A stretch of 64,000 nucleotides of DNA from Aldrovandia affinis (Eukaryota; Chordata; Actinopteri; Notacanthiformes; Halosauridae), in NCBI GenBank assembly GCA_029706075.1, contig JAINUG010000177.1:372001-436000 (forward strand), written 5' to 3'. Below, piece by piece: positions 10,901-19,847 of this stretch. Position 1 is the first letter of the stretch, and every line of letters starts with the position of its first letter. The position numbers were made by a program, and so were the translations under genes. The notes below the pieces were generated by a model. It was given only the letters and a program-made list of their open reading frames with translations, had not been told where the DNA came from and did no database searches.

Positions 10901-13289
10901 GTCAGAGGATTACACTTCATGCGCTACTGATGCTGACCAGAGGAGTCACTCTTGGGCAGTGAGACGGGGATAGCCAATCCTGCTCACTGAATCTCTCCCT
11001 GGTCAAGGCTATAGCCAAGTATTACAGGACAGCCAGCAACAACCGTGACTGGCACGGTGATGATTCGATACAAAACCGTGGGAAGCATCACTACACGGAA
11101 ATCGACTGTTTTAGAAGGAAGAGCCACCCAGCAGCCCAACATGACCAATATTACCAAACTGAATACATTTCATCAAAGACATATAAGACGTATGGACTTA
11201 TTGCTATAAATTGATAAATACATTAATCCCACCAATATTCTAAACTCTTACATTTTACTTTGGAATATATGCCTACTCAAATACCTTTTTGTGTGTGTGT
11301 GTATATTGTGTTCATACCCTTTAATTAATTTAACAAAAAATGTTTTAACTAACATGGTGATATCCAATGATATATAGGTAAGACATTAGTTAGCTGAATA
11401 ATTATTCAATATTCTCAGATAATGCCACAGCCACACATTATTGTCATGGCTCTTTACCGTAGGCCTAAATATTTTACATTTTATGTTGCTAACAGAACTG
11501 ATGAAAACGGGGTAAAATGTAAATCTGGAGGTTGAAGTGTTTCTAGACATTTTTATCCAACAACTGGCAGGCAATGGGGAAAACTATTCAGGAAATGTTC
11601 AGGAGGTTAAAGTAAGATGAGTTCTAATGGTTCTCCCAGACACAGGGTTTTCTCTTGAGAATCACATTCTCAACCATCTAGAATTTTAATGTATATTTCT
11701 TTGCTCTAGGCAGTCTGTTACCTGCTTTAAAACAAACCTTAGCTACACTTAATTGCCAGGATGAATGGAAGTAGCCTACACTTGTTAACTATTTGATTTG
11801 GCTTCAATAACAAAGCTCACAGTGTTTATTACCTCGTCTAGTATATACAATTCCCAGTAGGCCTATACATTCTGATAATGACATTTAATTTCTATATGTA
11901 GACTACTCCAGTGAACAAAACTCAAATATATATATATAAATATATATATTTATTCAAATTTCATCTAACTAATATCATTATATGTTTAACCTATGATGCC
12001 TTACCCTATGCTCATAATTAATAAACTGTTTTAGTTTATTGTTGCCGGGCAACTGCATCAGAACCGTCCACAGGTCAGCTTATATTAATTCCTTATTATC
12101 AGTCATTCACTTTATTACCTTTTTTAGTAAAAAATTTCACTTTGTTAACTTTATATCAAACAACAATAGGTGAATATACTGGTCTTACCATGTACATCTC
12201 CGTCGTCAGCCATGGCATTGATTTTCTTGTTCCCGAGAACCTGCACGTGCTTGCCACTCGTTCGGCTGTACAGCTGGTAGGTACGAATAACCTTACGGCT
12301 GACCCGGTCAGGAGACTTACACTGCTCGTTCACGTGCTGCGTGAAATTAGGCGGGGACTGAATACCTGTTACCTGTCAGAAATGAAACATATTAGGCCTC
12401 AGAATTGAACACTGGTCAATGTTATACTTGTATTTCAAACTAACTGAAGTTTATCATTTCAAAATACGAATACAATGAAACAGACTTACGACGCAGACTA
12501 AAATACAATTCAGCCTAATATATCTGAAGGAGATAGTTTTTTCCAAAAGGGAGATTGCAGCTTTGTTGAAGTAGGCTACGTGTATAGGTCTACCATAAAT
12601 GTTGCGACAGGGTCGATGACTGGAATGCATTACCCATTTTATTTTCACAGAAACGTATCCCCGGTGTATTTCATTCTGGTCATGGCCTTGCACCATGGGG
12701 CAATAGGACGGGAAATAGCTACTGTGCCAGCCAGTATGTGACAACGGCTGCTTGCGGCGATTCTCCTCACTCACGTTCACTATGACATCCATCGCGTATA
12801 CCACAGTTTTGATCTTTCACCCATCCCTTACTAAGCTATATTCATTGACGACTCTTTTCAATGATGCAGCCATATAGCGCCTTCCGTTTTTTCATGGCGC
12901 TTGAATAAGTAATTGAAAACTTTATTGGTAATTTGACCAGTTCTGTTAGTCCCTGATCTCTTTTTAACAGCCTGCACTAAGGGTCAGTAATGTGTTAATC
13001 TAACGTTATTTTTTTACAATAGGTAATGAAAACACGTAGTTTGATAATCGATTAGATACGTATTACATTACACCAAGGACTTAAAGGCAACTTATAAAAT
13101 AATTGTTTAGCCAGCGTAGACGTACCTGAGCATAGATGCAAAATGCAAAGAAGTGGAAGAGCCTGAAAAAACAACATCAATGTATCGTTACATTGCACAG
13201 GTACATACACATGTGGAAAATGGTTGCTGTTTACATCTCGACAACAGAATCACTTACAGACAGTTTGATCTTGGTGGTATCGGAATCAT
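4679..13289 (-). CDS. fgf8: fgf8 gene, complete coding region in five exons
   Basis: Secreted FGF8-subfamily ligand that signals through FGF receptors with heparan sulfate; in fish it patterns the midbrain-hindbrain boundary, limb/fin, heart, ear and gastrula mesoderm (family knowledge). Coding exons are 13289-13258, 13162-13126, 12372-12189, 8778-8672 and 4954-4679, all with AG/GT borders and compatible phases, giving 636 nt = 211 residues plus TGA; zebrafish and human forms are 210-215. Visible parts: signal peptide (hydrophobic [12 protein letters not shown], residues 11-22), N-glycosylation sites N32 (NFT) and N138 (NYT), beta-trefoil core from about residue 53 ([12 protein letters not shown]), family cysteines C110 and C128, and a basic [13 protein letters not shown] heparin-binding stretch. 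The tail [10 protein letters not shown] is close to teleost fgf8a, but assignment to the a or b ohnolog is not secure. Oddities: an extra N-terminal cysteine (EQCKSPD), an extra Gly near the start of exon 3, and a Met in CIFMEIV where relatives have Thr. Confidence 0.96.
4955..8671 (-). other. fgf8: fgf8 intron 4 (between coding exons 4 and 5)
   Basis: A 3.7-kb intron. Apart from the LINE 3' end at 5.8-6.46 kb and a T run near 5375-5392, I see AT-rich unique sequence and no extra coding exon. Confidence 0.8.
5810..6460 (+). mobile_element. 3' end of a fish LINE, degenerate
   Basis: Ends in the well-known fish LINE tail pattern (AATAAGAACTTGTTCTTAAT, then a CTACCTGGTTAAATAAAGG-like end, here GGTTAAATAAAGGTTAAATA) at about 6410-6458. 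Upstream, two overlapping broken frames at about 5808-6069 resemble the last part of a reverse-transcriptase ORF (for example [17 protein letters not shown]). It is 5' truncated and inserted antisense to fgf8. Family name not assigned. Confidence 0.75.
8672..8778 (-). CDS. fgf8: fgf8 coding exon 4 (trefoil core)
   Basis: A 107-nt exon, the standard length for this FGF8 exon. Acceptor TTTCCCCAG, donor GTGAAA. It completes an Ala codon begun in exon 3 and codes [30 protein letters not shown] and KLVGK, including conserved core cysteine C110. Confidence 0.97.
8925..9035. repeat. CT/CA compound microsatellite
   Basis: A run of CTTTCTCTCT followed by ACACAC blocks interrupted by TATATGCGCG and CTCTCTCTC. 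Hypervariable simple repeat inside fgf8 intron 3. Confidence 0.9.
10780..11110 (+). repeat. Dispersed repeat, copy 1
   Basis: Contains CTCTGCAGTCCAGAAGCTGA, GACCAGAGGAGTC and GGTCAAGGCTATAGCC, patterns shared with copy 2 at 25860-26095 in the same orientation. I recognise the pattern as a fish interspersed repeat of unknown class. It lies within fgf8 intron 3. Confidence 0.6.
12189..12372 (-). CDS. fgf8: fgf8 coding exon 3 (N-terminal region, start of trefoil)
   Basis: A 184-nt exon coding 61 residues plus one base, from [17 protein letters not shown] to the end of [11 protein letters not shown], with donor GTAAGA. Two acceptors can be read: CTGACAG at 12373-12379 gives the long FGF8b-like form, while the in-frame CACGCAG 36 nt further in would drop [12 protein letters not shown] and give the short FGF8a-like form. 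The inner site coincides with the splice junction used in mammals. EQCKSPD carries a cysteine that the orthologues I recall lack. Confidence 0.95.
12373..13125 (-). other. fgf8: fgf8 intron 2 (between coding exons 2 and 3)
   Basis: A 753-nt intron. A 116-codon minus-strand open frame at 12454-12804 lies inside it but shows no FGF similarity and no obvious splice link. It could be chance, or could hide an alternative exon like mammalian 1B/1C, for which I see no sequence support. Confidence 0.7.
13126..13162 (-). CDS. fgf8: fgf8 coding exon 2 (signal-peptide core)
   Basis: A 37-nt micro-exon between a TTTTTTCAG acceptor and a GTACGT donor. It encodes [12 protein letters not shown], the hydrophobic core and cleavage region of the signal peptide, equivalent to exon 1D of mammalian FGF8. 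It is far too short to appear as an open reading frame of its own. The intron before it is only 95 nt (13163-13257). Confidence 0.92.
13258..13289 (-). CDS. fgf8: fgf8 coding exon 1 (start codon)
   Basis: Begins with ATG at 13289 and encodes [10 protein letters not shown] plus two bases (CT) of the next codon, followed by the donor GTAAGT. The G at the start of the next exon completes CTG (Leu). Position, short length and the C-L-L junction match the first coding exon of other FGF8 genes. The sequence before the hydrophobic core differs clearly from the zebrafish and mammal versions as I recall them. No other ATG in frame with a good donor was seen nearby. Confidence 0.85.
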
Positions 13290-16200
13290 TTTGAAGATTG
13301 AAAGCTGGATCTGATTTTCCTTTTAGGTAAATTAGTCCTCATGAATTTCACTGTAGGCTACCTATGTAAAAGATTCTTCAGAAAATGGTTCTTCCGGATG
13401 AGAACTTCAATTCAATTTACATTTCCATCCTTTGTGATACAAAATGAGGTATTATAAGGAAACAAATAAGCAAACAAAAAGCATTTATCTTATTAAAGAG
13501 ATGCCAGAACGTGTCCAATAAACGAATGTCTTTCCACACAAGTTTTTCCTTCTTCAATCCGTATTATTTTTATTCTATCGCGATGTATCCAATATTATAC
13601 GTCCTCACTGGAGAGCAGTTTTGTCAAGCGATGACAGAGAACGGCGACAGTTATTCCTGATACCGGTTGTGGGTTCATTCATAATTCCTCAATAATTACT
13701 TAAATTAAATATACACGCATAAAAAAAACTTATATGAATTTAAATTTTGGACGAAATAACCTTTAATACAAACATGAAATGACGCTGTAGATTTAAAAAA
13801 TCTTCTATTCTCCGATATCCATATTCGGTGGTAGAGGTATATATGTACCATAACGTGGCAGTGAATGCATCATATGCAACTCTTAGTCTGTATTTGTAGT
13901 TCTCGTTGAATAAAACTCCTTTCAGTGGCGAGACTTCAATTCATTAATCGGAGAGGATCCCGTGTCAGATTTCATCTAGTCAGTCAGAGGGCGCAGAGTT
14001 CTGCTTCCATTGTGGTGATAGCAATCGGTGTTGTTACTTCAGAGCGGTCGTGGGGGACTTATTGTATCCCCTACCCCCTCCTCAACTCCCTATTCCAGTC
14101 TCCAGTGTCAGCTCCCTGTTCACATTTGCATCCTTGGTTAAACCAAAAGGAAAATCCCCCAAGGAACAAGTAACGTGCCCCTGTCTGTACACTTGGAAGT
14201 ATAGCCTACCTTCTTCACCTGATGAAAAAGTAATCACTTGGCTGAAAACAGGAGGAGCTTACAGAATAGACAACACGAAATGACACCTCCATGCTGGGGA
14301 GGTGTTAAGAGACGGTATCAACATAGCGCGCGCCTAAACTGTATATTTCATTCAAGTTGCTAAAGTTGCTAAATAGAATACAATAATAAGTCTGAAAGTA
14401 AAATAGTAACATACATTATATCCACAAATATTAAAAGCTTTTGCAGCAGACACAGTTCAAAATACTACATGAAACACATTTATCACATTAATTAAAGGAT
14501 TTTATTATTTAGTATTTTCTCTTTTCCAATGACTCAGAATGGTTCAAATATTCATTTCTACATGTTTCATTACAGTTCATTTATTAAGTACATGGCCATG
14601 TATTTACCTACCAAAGGGTGTAGCCTACCTTTAAATACGTATGGAACACGTAGTTCACATTTAATACAATTCACAAGTGTGGAACATGCAAATGAAAGCC
14701 ACCTTTCTGCCATGAACCATAGACAGGGGTGGAGAAATTGGTGCGTTATTGTCAGTAGCTCCACTCTTCTGATGCTCTTATAGTTGACAATGGTAGCTGA
14801 GGTCCTGCGCACCGCATCATCCGTTTTCAGCGGACCTTCGCATTGTATGAAGACACAGGGATATTCCTCTGTGTGGAAAGTACCCACGGGACTTGACACG
14901 GCACTGATATCGTGTCCCCCGCAGGCTACACATGGCTAAACCATGTGTAATGCACTTAACGCAGTAAACGCAGGCTAGGGGACCCACGCGCACAAAACTG
15001 CATCCCTCCGAGGTACGGCTCAGACGCACAGAAGACAATTCAATTAAAATGACATTCCAAATCCTACGACAACAGAAAAACATTCCAAACAACTGGCCGC
15101 AACACAAAATCAAATCCGAACGCCCATCATGGGATAGAGGGATTAAAAAAAGGGGGTTAAAAGGGGTTCTGACTGAGCGTGGATCAGGATTCCAGAATAG
15201 TGAAATCCACTCATATTTCTGCCCGCGTGCATTAGTGAACCGTTGTTTGAACAAGTTGTCCCGGGGCATCGCGAGGACATGTAGTACTCTTTTTCCATCG
15301 CGAGGACATGTAGTACTCTTTTTCTGTAGCTATTTAAATTAAATGTACAGATATACAGTGTACACTGTCGTGGTAGAGCCCAGTTTGACTGTGATCGCAT
15401 CAATGTGCATAGTCATAAGTCTGAACACTGTTACTAACTGTATTTCAAAATGAAATAGCAAATACATAAAAGATCATGCTTGATAACACTGACAGGATGG
15501 TGTGCATACAATGACATTGGGTGTTTGTTTGCCATGGTTTGTAAGTAAAGATTCCATTTGGAACACCATACTCTAATTTGCTTGTAGGGGACTTTAGTTC
15601 AACAGTAATGAACGTCATCACCTTTTTATTGATTGCTGAATACCGTAAAAATGATGCGAGCAAAAAGCAATGGAGCAATGACCCAATTGTTTAATCACAG
15701 ATCATATTTTTGTTACAATCACAACACATTGAGGAAAATTAGGTCAAATGCAAGGGATGATGGATCCATGGAGGATTAATGGGACCAGAAATACATGGCA
15801 GGTGTTGAAAAGAGAGACTGATATACCAGCAGCTAGCTACCTTTCAAGGGTATTGAACAAATGTTACTGTTACACAGTTTTAATCAGCAGACCAGGGTGA
15901 AGAAGTACAGGTTATTAACATATTTATCACAAACATACACACAATGCACACACACACACCCCGTCTGTGTGTGTGTGTGCATTGGACTATGGGTGTCTTT
16001 TTCAAGTATGTTTTAATCAAATAAATGTACCTTGCTTAAACAACACTTTTTCTGGACTTTTGCTCACATGATTCAGATGCCAGTTTAGTACTTTAAAAAT
16101 GTTTAGCTGTTGTAGTGCCACGGTAATAAAATGGAAAACACAAAAACAAGTTATAAAACAAGGTGTTATACTACACCTCCTCGCTCTCTGCCCTTCCACT

Positions 16201-17124
16201 GCTCTCCATACCTTCCACATCATCCATAACTCTACTGCTCAACCTGGCCTCTCCTTCCTTTCCCACTTGCACATCTCCCCATGTCTCATCTGCTACCAGC
16301 TACTGGCCACATTCCCTTCAGTGCTCTGGCACTGACATCACGCCCTCAGTCACACTGCTCTTCTATACCATCAAACCCTCACGTCTCCTGATACCTCTAC
16401 CTGAGCTCCCATCCCTCCACTACCATCGTCCATTTCCCCCTGAACTGGGACACCTTCTCCTTTTCATCTCCGCCCTTTTCAGTTTCAGGAAGAGGCTCCA
16501 CAGAAGGACTGAGACTCAAGACTTTTCCCCGAAAATATAATTTAATAGTATTTTATGCTGCATATGCTGCCCAGGGTGTCGCTAGCAAAAGTGTGTCTGT
16601 AAAAAAGGAGTAAATGACATAACCATAAAAGTAGCATGAATACAAATAGTATTAAATAATGATTTAAATGAATGCTCCATTCTATATATTTTCCTTTCCA
16701 TTCATTTGATGGGAGTTCTGAAGTTTTTTCCAAAAGCAAACAACATGAAGGATTCATGCACTGCCCTGAGTTTCCTCACTTATAGAATTACTTTATTTTG
16801 AAGCTAGTATTTCTTCTTTGTAGTGTTTTTTGTAGCGGGTTATATTTTGTGATGAAATGGTCCCACATAAATGGTCAATTTAAAACTCAACACATGCTTC
16901 ATGGCTGAGCACCTGGGCGTAGCCCTCGGCGAAGCTGAGCTTCCCATTAACCCCTCAAAGCTACACTTTTTCAGCTCCTTTTCATAACCACTACTTGTGA
17001 CTAACATGGGAATTGCGATTTCTTTTCAATCCCCATTATATATGGCACTCAGGAGGGGGGATGGCGGGTTGGGGGGGTGGAGCTGACAGAAATATGACCG
17101 CAAATTTACACCCACTTGCATATA
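13290..17124. other. fgf8 5' region and upstream flank
   Basis: The 5'UTR and proximal promoter of fgf8 must lie at the left end of this stretch (reading leftward), but no TATA box or transcription start can be fixed by eye. Other contents: a 29-bp perfect duplication at 15267-15324, a short CA/GT inverted pair around 15950-15980, and a CT-rich stretch at 16170-16520 with open frames of 78 and 125 codons that look compositional. No gene recognised. Confidence 0.55.
15267..15324. repeat. 29-bp perfect tandem duplication
   Basis: Two identical units beginning CATCGCGAGGACATGTAGTA, at 15267-15295 and 15296-15324. A recent slippage or repair duplication about 2 kb upstream of the fgf8 start codon. 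Confidence 0.95.
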
Positions 17125-17922
17125 CAGGTAACTGCCAAAATAAAGGAAACACTTCAGTTAATGAATGGTTCTGGCAGCTCTGTTATGGCATGGTCCACTC
17201 ATCCCCTTGGCTTAGAGGGTAAGGTAAGTGCCAATGAATACAAAGCCATTCTTTGTGATAACCTTCATACTTTGGTGAAGCATTTCTGTACTGATGAGAG
17301 TGGTCTCTTCCAGGATGACAATGCTCCCATCCATAGGGCATGAGTGGTCACTGAATGGTTTGATGAGCATGAAAACAATGCAAACCTTATGCCATGGCCG
17401 TCACTACTTTCCCAAATAAAGCAAACACCAACATAAAGCATATTAATAGGGTGTTGGGCCACCATGAGCCACCAGAACAGCTTCAATGCACCTTGGCATA
17501 GATTCTACAAGTGTCTTGAACTCTGTTGGAGGGATGGAACACCATTGTTCCACAAGAAGTTCCATCATTTGTTGTTGATGGTGGTGGAAAACGCTGTCTC
17601 AGGCGCCACTCCAGAATCTCCCATAAGCATTAAACTGGGTTGAGATCTGGTGACTAAGACAGCCACAGCATATGATTTACATCGTTTTCATGCTCATCAA
17701 ATAATTCAGTGATCACTTGTGCCATGTGGATAGGGACATTGTCATCCTGGAAGAGTCAGGATAGAAATGCTTCACCAAAGGATTAAGGTAATGACTCAGA
17801 ATGGCTTTGTATTTATTGGGGTTTACCTTGTCCTCTAAGGGGTTGAGCGGACCACACCATAACAGAGCTGCCAGAACCATTTCCTGTACCCAGGCGTTTC
17901 CTTTATTTTGGCAGTTGGCTTG
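17125..17922. mobile_element. Two Tc1-like transposon relics in inverted arrangement
   Basis: The left end reads CAGGTAACTGCCAAAATAAA and the right end carries its near complement (TTTATTTTGGCAGTTGG), each next to a TA dinucleotide. The left arm, to about 17406, runs forward. The right arm from about 17407 runs in reverse and carries the 3' half of a Tc1-like transposase, with readable DDE hallmarks: DNVPIH, then SPDLNP, then WEILEWRLRQRFPPP, then a PRCIEA stretch. Stops and substitutions show it is dead. About 250 bp of each arm are homologous, so the pair could fold as a large hairpin. Confidence 0.85.
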
Positions 17923-19427
17923 TATACTCCTATGAATCATGCTCCACCTTGATATCCAAATTTCAAGTTCATGTTCATCCACTGCATGTAATGGAGGCAG
18001 TGTCCAAACATGCAGGAGCATTAACTAAAAGCCGCCAGCCACGGCATCCCTCTTCCCCATCAAATGTTATGTTTTTTTAGGAAAATAAAGTGGAATCCCC
18101 ATTTTATAATACAAGCCTTTTTCTTTTTTTTCTTTGGGAAAGGTAGTGGTAATGGCAATTCCGTGTGTACGGAAACGGATAACAACTTCCTGTGACACAC
18201 TCAATCTCATCCTGAAATAACATTTCACATAACTAACAGGTGATATTTACAGTATCTTATGGAGGTATGCAGAAAAACTCAAAATAAAGGGGGGGGGGGT
18301 GCTGACCAGGCCCTGTGCCAGACAGCAGGATGTGGGCTACCTGCCACCAACCTTTCAGGTCTGCTCTCCCATCCAGAGGACCTGATACAAGGATACATGC
18401 CGGGAGAGCTGAGAGATTATTATTACATCCATTTAGCAGACGCTCTTATCCAGAACGACATACAAAAACAAAGCACATCCGAGTTTGTACAGTAGGTTTT
18501 TAAGGGCAGCAACTACAAAAAAGGATAACTGACACAGTAACAGTGCGAGGCAGCACTAGAATCAGCTGTACTGTTAGGCCAGCATTATAAAATATACAGA
18601 TAAACACACTCAACTATTTACAATGAACTGCAGCAGAGAAAGTACTCGCCTTGCCAGCCCTAGTTTCAGTATGATACTGAGAGCCATACTGTATTAGTCA
18701 AATGATGGCAAGACATCACTGACATTAAACTTTCCACAAACTATTAATATGTATACATTTATCATATCCCTTTTAAAGCTGGTTTTACTGAAGTAAATAC
18801 TGCAAATATAGGCTAAATAGTTAAGCCACATCCTGTACACAACCACAATTTCAAGTCTGACTACTGTTTTTATTTTTACAAATTGATTTGAAATTGATTG
18901 ATAGGCACCACTCAGGCATACTTAAGCATAACATATTATTGAGGCAAGTGGCAAGTTCAGTATGAAAATATTGTAATCAGTCCCTGACTTACAACAAAAG
19001 CAAATACTTAAATGTTCCTGTTCTATACTCTTCTATTGTATTATGACATGATTGCTTCCGAGCAGAAATGGACAAATTAATTTCAAAACATTGCAGGGGT
19101 GATTCATGAAAGTCAGCATCAATGTTCCCACTGTGGAAGGGTTGGCGCCATGATGTTAAGAGTCTTTTCCCGCTTAATTTGAAAATTGTTACCTGGGTAT
19201 TTAAATTCAACTGTCACTATTCCCATCACAAAACAGTTTTTGATGATGGTGGGATTAAATGGCTAAATTATGTTTATGAAGAAAAAAAAACACTTAAATT
19301 TTATTTTGAGTCAAAGTTAAGGAAATATGTTGAGTGAATCCAGGCCAGTGACTGCTTTGCTGTTGTAATGAAGCAAGCCCATTTGCATACATTTTTATTG
19401 GTCATTGTTACCAGCACATTGTCCATT
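17923..19427. other. Intergenic, no gene recognised
   Basis: Contains a G run near 18290-18300 and a short fish SINE/LINE tail on the minus strand at 18425-18466. Otherwise unremarkable AT-rich sequence. Confidence 0.55.
18425..18466 (-). repeat. Isolated SINE/LINE 3'-tail fragment
   Basis: ATTTAGCAGACGCTCTTATC followed by CAGAACGACATACAA is the complement of the common teleost retroposon tail (TCTGGATAAGAGCGTCTGCT). No tRNA head is seen beside it. Confidence 0.7.
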
Positions 19428-19442
19428 AAGAATTAGGCAACG
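19428..19442. repeat. Target-site duplication, left copy
   Basis: AAGAATTAGGCAACG, identical to 19833-19847; flanks the SINE on its 5' side. Confidence 0.9.
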
Positions 19443-19832
19443 GGCGGATAGTGTAGCGGTCTGACGCATCGTATCTTGGCTGGTCCGATACGGTGTGCGC
19501 TGCCTGTCAGGGATGCGGCTCGAAACCCGCGTCTCTACCAGACGGTCAGCCTGGTCGTCAGCCCCGATCGGGGGTGGCATTTGGCTGTCCACCCCAGGGG
19601 GAGAGTGAGCCAGCACGAGTTCGTCGAGGAGCAGGAAAGGCGTCTGTGGTCGGGTTCCGTCTCGGAGGAGGCGGATCTACCGGCTTGGAAAAATTGGCTC
19701 GTTACCTGGAGGACGTGTGGCGGACTCGTGGGGGAGGGTGAATTGATATAAATAGAGGGTATAATTGGCAACAAAATTGAGAGAAACGCGGGAAAAAATG
19801 AGAGACTATAAATAAAATACAAAAATTCAATA
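19443..19832 (+). mobile_element. GC-rich tRNA-headed SINE with 15-bp target-site duplications
   Basis: A 390-bp insert, far more GC-rich than its surroundings. Near its 5' end are a pol III A-box-like TAGTGTAGCGG (19450-19460) and, about 60 bp on, a B-box-like GGCTCGAAACC. It ends in an A-rich tail (AATAAAATACAAAAATTCAA). It is bracketed by a perfect direct repeat, AAGAATTAGGCAACG, at 19428-19442 and 19833-19847, the mark of LINE-driven retroposition. Overlapping open frames on both strands come from its composition. Family not named. Confidence 0.85.
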
Positions 19833-19847
19833 AAGAATTAGGCAACG
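19833..19847. repeat. Target-site duplication, right copy
   Basis: AAGAATTAGGCAACG, identical to 19428-19442; follows the A-rich tail of the SINE. Confidence 0.9.

Larger units (their letters stand above)
8779..12188 (-). other. fgf8: fgf8 intron 3 (between coding exons 3 and 4)
   Basis: A 3.4-kb intron with a CA/CT microsatellite (8925-9035) and an old interspersed repeat (about 10780-11110). A 149-codon open frame at 10481-10930 on the plus strand overlaps that repeat and is not supported as a gene. Confidence 0.8.

Noticed and set aside
10481..10930. 149-codon plus-strand open frame in fgf8 intron 3
   Set aside because: Its right half lies over a dispersed repeat that recurs near 26 kb, it has no recognisable domain and no splice partners.
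12454..12804. Possible alternative fgf8 5' exon (like mammalian 1B/1C) in intron 2
   Set aside because: No FGF similarity, and no donor in the right frame toward exon 3; teleosts are not known to me to have these exons.
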